From Alisma plantago-aquatica (Eukaryota; Streptophyta; Magnoliopsida; Alismatales; Alismataceae): DNA of 64,000 nucleotides. Position numbers and translations under genes: made by a program. The notes under the pieces are model-generated. The model had not been told where the DNA came from and ran no database searches. It saw only the letters and a program-made list of their open reading frames with translations. Shown one piece after another: positions 19,948 through 31,123 of the stretch. The first letter of the stretch is position 1. Each line of letters starts with the position of its first letter. The stretch lies in NCBI GenBank assembly GCA_963693085.1, contig OY856409.1, positions 1,532,288,472 through 1,532,352,471 of the forward strand. The letters run 5' to 3'.

Positions 19948-21848
19948 TTGGGGACCATTTCATCTTTCTTCTTGTAGGTACTTGCAAATGGACTGACTTG
20001 AGCCACAAATTTGCAAATTGACTTCTCAATCCACATGAAATAAGAAAGGTGAGATGTGTAGAGGGTGACAACAATTGAAAAAGGAATGGTAAGCACAAAG
20101 GTAAGGTTTTATTGCTTATAACCAATCCTAACTTGTTTTTGTCAAGTTAGTGTGCACTATACATATGGTTTTTGAGTTAAAAGTGGTATTTTGTGATTCT
20201 CTTCACACTCTTACTCAAAAACTATTTCTAATGCTTCTATAGTGCATTACTGACTTGATTAGACATGTTTGGATATGGTTTGTATTTTTAGCATGCCTTT
20301 AAATATGTTTTTATGATTTATATGTGCTTCTTGACAGCTGAATCGTCGGTCGAGTTTGCCCTATTAAAACTCGACCGATAAGCACCAAGAGTGTTGCCAA
20401 CAGCTGTCATCGGTCGAGTTGTCCATGCACAGAACTCGACCGATAACACTGTGCACAGAATACACAGTTGGCTTATTTGATGAGAATTTCTCTCTAAACT
20501 AGATTTTCTCAACCAATAGCCTTATTCTTTGGCACTCTTTTGGTATCTTTATATATGCATATTGCCATGTTCTAAATTTCCTATCTTGCTTACAACTCTA
20601 TCTCTCTAATTGCTCTAAATTGATATATCTATATCTTGCAATTACTTGCTTTGAGTTGTTTTGCAGGTTTTGATGATGATCTCTTTAGATCTCTTGGTTG
20701 TGTCTTTAATTGCTTCCGTTGTGCTCTAACTTGCTACATCTATATAGGTGTATATCTTGTTTGATACAACCTTGAGGTTCTTCGGGGTAATCATCTTATG
20801 GTAAGGATGCATATCTAGTGAGTTATATCCTTTCATGCTTCTAAATTTGCATATCTCTTTGTTTGGATATATCTCTAAATCTACTCATAGCTTGATCTTT
20901 GACTTGTATATCTTTTGGTATCTCTTGCTATGATCTAGATCCTACTAGTAGTCCTAACTTGTGATATCATCTACTAGTAGTTCACATACATGTAGTTCTA
21001 ACCCTGTCAATAATTGGTATATTTGCTCATCTATATGCTATGCTTGTATCTTGTCTCATACATGATCAAGCTTGTTCCTAGATTTTCATATCTACCATAT
21101 TGAGTTACTTGCATAACATTGTGATGCAGGGCACATAGAGCTACGTTGTATGTAGAAATTGGAGTATTTTTGGATTTTATGCAGATTTGCTCCAGTTTCA
21201 ATTTTTGGTGCAAGACTAGTGTTTTTTATGCAGAAACGACCTTCTGAGCAAGACTCATTGCTTTTCCATGAGCTCTGATGGTTTTTGGTTAAATTCCATC
21301 ATCTTGAGGGTCAAAATTGTGATTTATTGTTTTCCTGCAACACTTTATCTTGCATTTTTGGGTTGTTCAAGTATATTCTTTAACTTGCTTTTCTTTCTAT
21401 GCTTTGACAAGCCCCTATTTGTGCTCTTCTACTCTCCTTATATATTTGTGTTACCTCCTTTCTTTTTAACAAAGTGATGTTTCTTATTTCTTCATAACCC
21501 CACTATTTGAAATGACAAAGGGGGAGAAAGGTATGTCTTCTTTTAAAAAGAGGAAGAAGGCATGTCTTACATGAAGAGGAGAAGCATGTACATGTAAAGG
21601 GAGAAGGTAAAGGGGAGAAGACATATATGTGTAGAACATATATGAGTAGAAGACATAGTATTCTGTAATGTTATGAAAGCTAACCATGCAGGAGAAATAG
21701 CATCAATTGAGGGGGAGTATGAAAACTCCATGCACATCAATTGAGGGGGAGCATATGAACTCTATTCTATTGAAACCCCTAGGTTTCTCCAAAGGTATGA
21801 ATTTACTTAAATGCTTTCAATACATTTATGGAATGCTTTGTCATCTTC
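19948..21848 (+). other. Non-coding interior of SIRE-like element 1
   Basis: T-rich sequence without recognisable pol. Two hairpins lie at 20345-20379 and 20409-20444 (TCGGTCGAGTT...AACTCGACCGAT), with half-sites 64 bp apart; a TATA-like TTTATATATGC follows near 20550. The end is purine-rich with repeated GAGGGGGAG (21715, 21742), as in SIRE-like 3' untranslated regions. Confidence 0.55.
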
Positions 21849-22220
21849 AAAAAGGGGGAGAATGTTGACTCAAGGTCAATTAGGTCAATGTTGACTCACG
21901 TCTAAATTGACTAAACCCGTGTTTTGATGATGACTAACCATTCCACATATTGGTGTCTAATGCTTCTACTTGAGTAATTTCAGATTAGGTATAGACACAC
22001 TCCAATTGCCCTAACTTGCACATCTCAAATTGGAGAAAAGACAAGTCAAAGTCATACAAGTGCACATTTTTGTAATATGATGTATATCCATTAGAATCAT
22101 GTTGTAAATCACTTGTAATGATTGTATGACTTGTAATTAAGCATAGAAAAATACCAGGAACACTTAGATCGATTATTAGAGCACTTTTAATGCAACTTCA
22201 AAAATCAATTACAGGCACTT

Positions 22221-22449
22221 GGTCGGTCCAGTTTCACACCCTGAAACTCGACCGATCAAACCTTGATCGATTTTTTGAAGATTGCATCGGTCGAGTTTTG
22301 CACTCACAGAACTCGACCGATTGGGTAGTGGGCCATTTCCTGTTGAAGTGGTCGGTCGAGTTTCCTCAGGACAAACTCGACTGATCCCTTGAACATCGGT
22401 TTGCCTGCTACTTGATCGGTCGAGTTACACCCATAGAAACTCGACCGAA
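22221..22449 (+). promoter_or_regulatory. Four phased TCGGTCGAGTT hairpins upstream of the LTR TATA box
   Basis: TCGGTC half-sites start at 22223, 22287, 22352 and 22416; the matching inverse GACCGA (one GACTGA) starts at 22250, 22315, 22379 and 22443. The period is 64-65 bp on both arms. Arms are conserved while loops and spacers differ. The TATA box is about 135 bp downstream. A regulatory role is inferred. Confidence 0.65.
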
Positions 22450-22910
22450 TGCACTGTACGGAAAAGTGCAGAAAAGTGTTTCTAGCCGTTGTGGAGTTGC
22501 AACAAGTGAAAATAGATCTGTTGCAAGCCACAAAACAACTAGTTTTCATTCTTAAGTGTTCCCAAAGCTTAAGAGGCATCCCCAGCTATAAACATGACCC
22601 CTTGGGCTTCATTCCAAGGTTGAGAGCATTCATTGCAAACTCTTTTTGAGGTTCCTATTCAATAGTTGAGTGCTTCCTACAGCCTCCTCTCTCTCTAAGC
22701 TTAATCACTTTCTACATCCATTAGAGTGAGTAGGAAATCTGTAAGAGAGCTAGTCCTATTTGTATATCTTGTGGGGCTCTCACTTCGACCACCTCCACTT
22801 CTCTCATTTGCTATCTTGAAGATGAAGGTTCTCTCTCTTGTCCAAGAGAGGTGAAGAAGAACAATGGAAGGAGTCCCTTGGTGAAGATCAAGGCTGAAGA
22901 CTTGGAGCTA

Positions 22911-23150
22911 GAGTGGGTAAGCCCTTGGAGAAGGCAAAAGACTCAAGCTCAAGTAGGTAAGACCTTGGTGGAAAGCTTCTCCGAGTGAAGGTGAAGTCAA
23001 AGGCGGAAGATCCAAGAAGAGTGGGTAATTCCTACAAGGCCGAAGACTTGTGCAAGAGTGGGTAAGTCCTTGGAGAAGGCCGAAGACTCTTGCAAAGTGT
23101 GTAAGTCCTTGGTAAGGTTGAAGACTCTTTGTATTGGATAGGTAAGTCCT
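22911..23150 (+). repeat. Repeated 5'-splice-site-like units in SIRE-like LTR leader
   Basis: GGTAAG/GGTAAT/TGTAAGT motifs occur near 22916, 22956, 23024, 23061, 23100 and 23141, each in a GAGTGGGTAAGTCCTTGG-like context with GAAGACT between. These are diverged repeats of about 40-60 bp. Confidence 0.6.
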
Positions 23151-23466
23151 TTGTTGGTCTTGTATTGTAAGTCTTATAAGTGAATATAAGAGTGCAATTT
23201 ATTGAAGTCCTAGAGGTTGACCTCTCTAGGCAAGTGGACTGACACACTTCTAGTTTGAAGTGTGGAACCACTCTAAATAGCTTGTCTAATTGGTGCATGT
23301 TTCAATCTCTCTTATCCTTGCTATGCATGATTTAGTTGCACTCAAATTACCTATTTAGCAACCTTATCTTATCATATATTTTGAAGGTTTAATGAGTTTT
23401 GTTTAAGTGCTTTCAGCTCTATTCACCCCCCTCTAGAGCATCTAATCACCCATCTAGGATCCAACA

Positions 23467-24850
23467 GATAACTCAAACAATCAAATTAACATCAATCATG
23501 AGAAATTCATTTCTAATTTCCATGTGATGGATAAATCTAGACTTTTTTGGTTAGAGAACCAGTAAGAGAAATGAATATCTTGGACATGATTAATCAATCT
23601 TCACTAAAGGTAGTGGGAGAATGATTATCCTATTAGGTAGGATACATGTGATGTATTTATAGACCTATTGGAACAAATGCTAATACTTCAAATGGTGTTT
23701 AGAGAAATACCAATATGAATATCTTGAAGTGTTCAAGATTATCATAGATGAAGTGCAAATTTGGTAAAGTGTTAATTCTTGATGAGATCAATGAATGAAA
23801 TACTTGGACCAAATGTTTGAGATCCGTATGAGTGATTATGATAGTTTATCATAGGGAACTCATGATTAAGGCATGGTGATGTCTAAATCAAGAAGGAATC
23901 ATACTCTAAGGAGTTAAAGAATGATTATCAAATAAGTAAATTCTTCTTAATAAAAGAATACCCCACACTAATAAAAGACATTAAGAATCACAAGGAGTTG
24001 TAAGTTCTTATATCCTTGATGGATACACCTCATTTATCTATGTGATGAGTTGTTCATGTGATGAGTCAACTATCTAGATGAATATGAGAAACCAAATTTT
24101 GAGTTATGGTTTATGACCATTACATCCTAAATGACATCCATGTGAACCATAAGGTATGACCTTGATGGTAGCACCCATTGGATGAAATCCATAAGTGTAA
24201 ATGAATCTCAAGTGTTAAGACACATGGATAACATTTTGAGAAGGATGATGCTTGTTGATTGCAAATTAATGACTAAGACATTTGGCATATGGATACAAAA
24301 ACCGCATTCCTATGAGGAATAGAACAAGGATGTGTACGTGACACAACCTATAAGGTTTATGAATCAACTAATGCAAATGAAGTCTATAAGTTACAATGGA
24401 CTAATCAATGTGATTGATTGAGTACAAGCAACTCAGAATTGGATCTTTACTTTGATGATATAGTCAAAGGGTTTGACTGATATGTCAAAGATAAAGAAGG
24501 GATCTGTGATTTAGTGGGAGCGTGTTCACTTTCCACATGTTGATGTGAAATGGAAATGTTCTAGAATGGAAATCCAAAAGTGGAAATTATCTTTAAGGAA
24601 GATAGAGATGTTTCCTATATGATAGGAATAGAGATCTATAGAGATAGTTCTCGAAAACCTCTTGACCTAAAAAGAGAAAACATACATTGGCAATCTGTAC
24701 TGAAGGGTTCAATATGCACATATTCAGTGGGAGAAGACTTGTCCATGTTATATGGAGTTAGTATCCCAAGGCCAAGTGTCCAATTCTTATGAAGAATGGG
24801 AACACTAAGAGTAGATATGGATCTATCATGTATGTAATCATCCCATTATC
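23467..24850 (+). pseudogene. Copia element 1 pol remnant (RT region), heavily decayed
   Basis: Short readable pieces match copia reverse transcriptase. Near 24270-24350 is MTKTFGIWIQKPHSYEE, then KDVYVTQP, aligning with the typical copia region in which a cloned cargo-like stretch precedes VYMTQP. At 24580-24720 is MIGIEIYRD. Many stops and shifts. It is cut on the left by the SIRE-like LTR end at 23466. The related copy at 43833-45004 is slightly better preserved. Confidence 0.75.
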
Positions 24851-24851
24851 T

Positions 24852-26173
24852 TTACTTGTGAATTCAAAAGTATTATGGACTTTCACTGCCAATGTGAAAT
24901 GGACCTACAGGGTCACACACATAGGATTTAACCTGGAAGAGGAGTTTTGTCCACAACCAATGTTTAGATTGATTACTAAAGGAGTTTAGTAGTTCAATTA
25001 AACACTCAATTAATTGATAGCTCAATGTCATAATGTTCAAGGTGTTGGACATATTGATTGGAGTATCAGATTGATTGAAACTGCAATTGACTGATTTTGC
25101 ACAATCTGCACTCCCAACCGATCGACTCATGTGATGAACCGATCGGATGAGCTTGGTGAACTGATCAGATCAGGTGGTGAGTTGATCGGCTCATGGATAC
25201 GGTGAAACGATCAGTTCAAGTGTTGAAATGATCGGTTCAACTGATCCAACTGAGCAAGTTGGGAAAGTCAGGTTGGTGAGAAATTTCTTTTGGTTTCACT
25301 TGCCCAAGTTGATTGGAACAAGGATTGGTATTTGATACTTATGCGAAACAAAAGAAGAAAAGTCAATCGGGAACTAACCATGACCACGAACTGACCGGTT
25401 CAGAAGTGAAATGATCATTTTAATGGGTCCCAACCGATCGGTTGAGGTGTCAACCGACTGACTCAGGTCCCCAACTGACCCTTTTAGAATTGAAACGATT
25501 GGTTCTGGTTGCGCAGTTGGTTGTTTTTGTGGAAAATCTTGAACCCTTCCACTCCTTCTTTAGTCCCGCATTGCCCGGGATAGAGAACCCTATCCCATGA
25601 CCCTCCTATATATATAGGGGTATTGGGGGATTCTCAAAGAACAACTCCGTGCAACCAGTTGCTTTTTAAAGTTGTTGTTCTCTCTAGTTTTGGCAACCGA
25701 GAGAGCTCGAGCAAGTGCTACCTGATAAGGGAGGCACAATAAGGGAAAGACAACTAAAGAAAGCGACTGGTGGAAAGAGAGTGTGTCGGTGACTAGTACG
25801 CCGACAGGATGGTGTGACTCCTTCCAATTCCTTGTGGGACAAGGAGAATGGAGTTCCAGGTGGTCCGTGTGGACTACTTCAGAGGTGGGAGATTTCTTCC
25901 GCTTGGAGGACAGTTGTCAATCCCGACAGTCCCGGTGAGACCAGGAGTCGTCAGTCCTGGTGCGACCAGGAGCTGCACAGACACCATCCAAGACCGGAGG
26001 TGAAGATCACGCAAGCTGCAAGGTATTGTCACCGAGAAAGCCTCGGGACAAGGTATGATTCCACAAATCATCCTTTCCTATTGTATAGACGTTGACACAT
26101 TTCCTTGTTCTGAGTTTGGGGAGGAGAAAATTTTTGTTTCTGCTGCCTTCTCTGCCTCCCCTAAAACCCAACA
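24852..26173 (+). repeat. LTR fragment of copia element 1
   Basis: From about 24868 it follows the LTR at 45955-47125 (TATGGAC-TTTCACTGCCAA...) and ends in the same AAAACCCAACA. The first about 950 bp of the LTR and the end of pol are missing, joined at about 24850. A TATA box CTATATATATA is at 25606-25616. GATCGG-type phased arrays precede it at 25120-25243 and 25393-25501. Confidence 0.8.
25120..25501 (+). promoter_or_regulatory. Phased GATCGG/GACCGG half-site arrays upstream of copia-1 TATA
   Basis: First block: GATCG-like sites at 25120, 25141, 25163, 25184, 25209 and 25230 (steps 21, 22, 21, 25, 21). Second block: GA(C/T)C-type sites at 25393, 25413, 25436, 25456, 25477 and 25497 (steps 20, 23, 20, 21, 20). 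The second block ends about 105 bp before the TATA box. Regulatory role inferred. Confidence 0.6.
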
Positions 26174-26769
26174 CTTTGGGAGCTAAGGAAGACTCCCATG
26201 GAACATGGAGGGGCAATCTCCTTAGCCATGGAAACTCCTTGCTCCAGATCCGACCTTGGTGAGTCATGCTTCTTTGCTAGTCTTTCCTTGTGCTTTCTTC
26301 TTCACCTTCCTCTTCCCCTCTTGGCCATGGATAGGCCCTTGATAAGAGTAAGCAAGGACGTGGTTATCTCCCCTCCTTTCTTCTTCTTGAGCTATACATA
26401 ACCATGGTTTCTTCTTCTTCTTATTCTTCCTTTGTTTCTTGAGGTGATGATGTTGGTGCCGAAGGCATGTTTGGAGCTTTGGATGGGTGTTGTTCTTGGA
26501 GAAGAATGTGAGTTTGCTGCTTGGAACAAGAAGCTTGATGCCTTTCTTGGAGATCCTCTTAAGGCAGGTTACATAACTCTTAACCATCTCTACTATGCAG
26601 ACTCTCCATATATGTATATAATGGTTCTTGTACTTAAATCGTTACCTTTCCTCCATGATAGATATATATATATGGAACTTGGAATATTATCTAATGGGAA
26701 TGCTACATTTTATTATTGCCTTTAGCTGGTTTTCCTTGTGCAAGATGGTAATGGGTTGCTAGAGGTTGA

Positions 26770-27850
26770 AGATGACTAGCCCGATATGGGGCTTTACCCG
26801 ATACAACTATGCTTTGCCCGATACAGTACCTTGTTTAATGAGTTATGCTTTGGTTGATGGTTTGTGGCAATATCCCTTCCTCTCCTTTGGATTGGAAGGT
26901 GAGCCTATGGTCAAGATGTGTAGGGCAATATGTTGTGGTGAATGATACCTCTTTCCTACCCTAGGGTCAATGTTTGGGCGATATGGTTGGTGGATACCTA
27001 GTTGATCCCTTAGCAAATATGTGCTCTTCTTGGTGGCTCCTTGAGGTTGTTGCCCGATATGACTCCTTACCACAGTAGTATTATTGGGCGATATGGATAA
27101 GTCTTGAGCCTTGAATGATGAAACCCTAGGTGGGAGATACCATGGCTGCCTCCCTAACCGTTATGTGCATGGTTGAGGGGTTTTTGTGTCAGGCATGAGG
27201 TTTGTGCTTGCACAACACTCTCTAAGCGAGTTGTCCGACATGGTGTCTTAGTGGTCACCCTGCCCGTGGACGACATGGAGCCTTGAATGATAAGGTTGCC
27301 CTAACCCTAGATGACCGATAGAGGGTGTTCTTGGGCGATATAGTTGGACGGCTCCTTGTAGACCCTTCACCCAATATGGTGCTTGATAGTTGAGTTAGTA
27401 GAGTGTTGCCTAATACGAGGTGTTACCCATTGTGATGAGTTAGGCAGTATGGCCTTGGTGTGCTTTGCACGATACTTTGGATGAGAGCCCCACTCTTAGT
27501 TAAGCTTTGAGTAATAGTAGTACCCCTGCCTGATATGCCTTAGTTGGTGCTCGTGGGAGTTACGCCTTTTGCCGATAAGATGCTCGATAGATATCCCATC
27601 GTATATGGTTGCCGATACCACCATGCACATGGATGCACGATACAACTTATAGCTCTAGTGACTTTGGTTCTAGTCTGTCGTTACACCAAGAAGGTGTGTT
27701 GCCCGTCTCAGGGCATTACTCGATATAGATAGCATGCCATAGCGTTACATGTGGGTTCTTAGTTGTTGCCCGATATGATGTCTTAGGCGTTGCCCCTACT
27801 GGTGGTGATGATCGACATGGTGCCTTGGTGGCTTGGGCAATATGAAGGGG
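26770..27850 (+). repeat. Degenerate GCCCGATATGG repeat cluster in LTR C
   Basis: About 20 copies of (T)(G/C)CCCGATA(T/C)GG or GGGCGATATGG occur, for example near 26780, 26798, 26817, 26989, 27053, 27087, 27333, 27611 and 27768. Spacing is irregular. It is the LTR C counterpart of the motif clusters in other elements. Confidence 0.6.
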
Positions 27851-28794
27851 GCAATAGGGTTTTTTGCCTTGGGCGTCACAGGTTGTGTGCTGAATGATAC
27901 CAAGGTGATGATGGTTGGCCATTATGGTCTTAGCCCTAGATAGGTGCTGGCCGACACAGGTGAAGAGTTGCATGCTTAACTGATATAGTGTCGGGCGTCA
28001 CACTCTTTGGTGAGAGATGTTGTGCTTTTAGTGAGGGTTTGTTTGGTCTCTATATGCTTTTGGTGAGGGTATGCGACACCTTTAGTGAGGGTTGTGATTA
28101 ACCCAATATACCTATGCATGTTTCTTGAGGTTACACCTTTGATCATGATAAGCTATGACAAGATAGGCTGTGAACCCTTGTATAGTGGTTACCTATGGTT
28201 AATGATAGATGAAATTTTGATTAAGTTGGATGGTGGATCATGGTGTATGATCCTTAAAGTTAATCCTTAGGGATGATGTGCATATCTTTTAAGATATAGG
28301 GTATGATGGGATACCCATGATGTGGTAACAATAGTATGTATTGATTTATACACCAGTTATGACATTAATCTGCATATGTTCATAATGATGGAAGAATATT
28401 CCAATGCTATAAACCTTATTCTTGATGACATGATAATCCAAGATATGTTCATGAGATATGGGGCATGATAGATGCTCTAAATTGACTATGGACACAACTA
28501 TGAACATGGATGTTGTTCCAATCCTATGCACCTAATTTCTAAATAGCATGATAATCATAATATGTTCTCTAAGACCTATGTTCTAAGTTTGGTGATCCAG
28601 TTATCTATTTATTATGAAAGCTAACCATGCAGGTGTATTGAATTCATACCCAAATAAGAGCTATGCTGATTATATGATTACATGCTTTGTACATCACTTG
28701 AGATATGTGCAATATCTAAGTAATAATGACATGTCTTGTTGATGAGATAACATACATCACCAATATGATGAGAAAGACATGTTGAGGTGTGATT

Positions 28795-28990
28795 CTATAG
28801 TGATGAAATGAGGGATTGATATTCCCTAATGATGTTGATGATGCCTTGAGAGGCACTGGTGTAATGTGATGAACTCAGGGATTGATATACCATGATGATG
28901 TGAAATGATGAAGCCTTGAGAGGTAGTAGCACTATGAGATGATGTGAGGGATTTGTATCCCATGTCAATGAGATGATTGTTGAGGGAAAT
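28795..28990 (+). repeat. About 65-70-bp tandem repeat x3
   Basis: Three copies of a unit with GAGGGATTGATAT...CC and GATGATG...CCTTGAGAGG, with landmark GGGATT near 28810, 28875 and 28948. Diverged; non-coding. Confidence 0.6.
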
Positions 28991-30679
28991 GGAAATAGCA
29001 GTAGCAATATAACACCAATGTAATGAATCTAATGTTGTACATGTTTTATATATGGTTTCTTAATACAACTTGATTGCCCCAATTAATACTTAAAATACAT
29101 TAACTAAGTACAAATGAATCTCTCATGTAGTTTTCCCCGGCCATAGATCCATCATCGTCAGTAGTTGGTGATGGTGAAATAGGTTCTCCTGCGGGTTAAC
29201 CTAGAAGTGCATATTATTGAATATGTGTGGTTTCTCCTAGCCGAAAATGAGGAGGTTAGAGTGCATATTGAGTTTTAGACTCAAGATGTGTATAAAAGCA
29301 TGATGAATAGGCCCATGGCTCAGTGTGATAGAGCATGAATGCGTTCATGGCTTAGGGAGCACGGTGAACTAGTCTGTGGCTCAGATATACTAGCACCGAG
29401 ACCTATACCAAGGCGGGATAGAGAGAGGGTATCCTACGGGAGCAAGCCCTGTGACTGAGGTCACTTAAGCATGAGACTGCGGTCCTACTTTGGATATCGT
29501 GCACTGACCACACGGAGGTGAGATCATGGATTCCGACTATTCCATTGACCTTGTATGACACCGACTTGGGTTTCGCAACCGAAGGTTGGATTTGAGAGGT
29601 ACTACTCACTTCTTCAGGACATAATAATTCATAATCAATCATATAGTATCCTTCTTAGAGCAAATACGGAACATTGGTTGAGACCTTATTTGTACAAGTT
29701 GATCTAGTTATAATCTGCAGTTTATCATATGAACCTTATATAATGTGATGAGTTCTTATAAAGCTTATCTTGTCAATCATGTTCCATAATGAATACATGG
29801 TTATAGGCCACATGAATATCTTGGTAAGATTGCTGGTAAGAATAGCCCTGCTCAGTATACTGCTCTTATAATCTGCTTATATCAGTTATCTGTGACCATA
29901 ATAAAGTTGGTAGAGGGTTGTGTATCTCTCTGGGACTGTGTGTCTCACCCCGCTAGTTAATAACCATTTTTAGGTGGACGTGCCTGGAGAGATGAAGATC
30001 ATGTGGCTATGGATGTCATTCAGAGCTATCGTACCTGGTGGGATAGATAGTGTCTAGAAGTAGAGTCCTATGTGTCATACCTATACACTCAGGTCTTCCA
30101 GAGAGTTTTTTGATGTTTCTTGAACAATGATCGATGTATGGTTTTCGGTATGTATCTTGATGTAAAGCATCCTGGAATAAAGTTATTTCATGTAACGAGA
30201 TGATGGGAGATTATGTTGTAGCACCTTGGAAATATGCTATGAAATGAATAGTGTTGGCTCAGATATTATATGTTTCATCTTGTGGTGCTTGTTGTAAATT
30301 GGTTTTAATTTCCCGTATTTTTTCGGTAATCCTCTGGTTAGCATGTAATTGTGTTTTGTTGTGGATGGGGTGTTACAATAATGACTTTTTCTCCAAGATT
30401 TAACTCATTAATCTAGGTCCATATATTTATGCCATGTCCTCCAAGTCCTTCACCTAAGGTTGGAAGCATACCCTAGTAAGAAGAGAAAAATAGAAGACAT
30501 CAACAAAGACAAGTATATGCACACTAAAAAGTAGATTGAGCAATGTTATGAAACAAAGGACAACAAATGAATAGAAGGTTCCCATAGAAAAAAAGTACCA
30601 CCCAAGTGGGTATCAAGAGAATAGAATCAAATTAAAGGAGTTACTTTCCATAAAACAACATAAAAATATTGTTCCATAT

Positions 30680-31115
30680 CAGTGTTCAGGAAATCAGTCT
30701 GTGCGGCCGCTTAAGCAGTTCGGACAGGGGACCGCACCACATATGTCAAAGCGGAGCAATAATCGGTCCAGGCCCGATTATGCGTTGATTACCCACTTAT
30801 GTGGCCGCTTAATCACCGCTTTTCCAAACACACATACATGGACTTGAAGAAATGAAATTTATATGATATTTTTGTTGTTTCGAATTAAATATGTATATGA
30901 TATTGATGCTCTCTTTCTTCTAATTAATCATTATATGTTATCCTTGTATGTAATTGTTCAATGTTACATATAAGTCTATATGACTGATATATAAATATAC
31001 ATAGATATATTAATTTATTTAAAAAATCCAAAACCGCATATACTCCCGCATACTGCATATACTTTATTTAGTGCCCCGTCTGCCCGTACACCGAATAGCA
31101 TTTTTCTGAACACTG
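30680..31115. mobile_element. Non-autonomous hAT-type DNA transposon (436 bp)
   Basis: Terminal inverted repeats CAGTGTTCAG / CTGAACACTG are flanked by a perfect 8-bp target duplication TTCCATAT at 30672-30679 and 31116-31123. TIR sequence and 8-bp TSD are diagnostic of hAT elements. There is no coding capacity, so it depends on a transposase elsewhere. The interior starts GC-rich (GTGCGGCCGCTTAAG, with a second GGCCGCTTAA near 30803). Confidence 0.93.
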
Positions 31116-31123
31116 TTCCATAT

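Larger units (their letters stand above)
19754..23466 (+). mobile_element. SIRE/Maximus-like Ty1/copia element 1 (3' part)
   Basis: A zinc-knuckle gag remnant, a long non-coding interior, the polypurine tract AAAAAGGGGGAGAA (21849-21862) and a full 3' LTR. The LTR start TGTTGACTCAAGG and end TTCACCCCCCTCTAG...GATCCAACA are typical of SIRE-like copia elements. Gypsy A interrupts it on the left, so its 5' LTR would lie upstream of the window. No pol is visible between gag and 3' LTR, suggesting a non-autonomous form. Confidence 0.72.
21863..23466 (+). repeat. 3' LTR of SIRE-like copia element 1 (1604 bp)
   Basis: TGTTGACT...CCAACA directly after the polypurine tract. It holds four hairpins at 22221-22449, a CTATAAAC TATA box at 22586-22593, and a leader with repeated GAAGACT...GGTAAG units at 22911-23150. 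A diverged relative is at 50185-51430. Confidence 0.85.
26174..30377 (+). repeat. Gypsy-type LTR C (3' portion), interrupted at its left by copia element 1
   Basis: It ends GGGGTGTTACA, a common plant gypsy LTR end, with AATAAAG-type tails shortly before. Features parallel those of other gypsy LTRs in the window: a pyrimidine-rich leader with a GGTGAGTC donor near 26261, then a degenerate short-repeat zone, then TTTTTAGGTGGACG (29969) like TTTTAGGTAGACG in LTR B. The LTR start would lie left of the copia element, outside the window. ORFs here (26432-26725 and others) show no family resemblance. Confidence 0.55.

Noticed and set aside
22221..22449. CRISPR-like array (about 36-bp palindromic units with about 28-bp spacers)
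   Set aside because: The units are hairpins with variable loops, within a plant copia LTR upstream of a TATA box; no cas genes, and repeats are not identical through their length.
26174..26725. Possible host gene (splice-donor-like site, ORF at 26432-26725)
   Set aside because: It lies within LTR C between an element boundary and a repeat field; no conserved domain and the parallel leader structure of other LTRs explains it.
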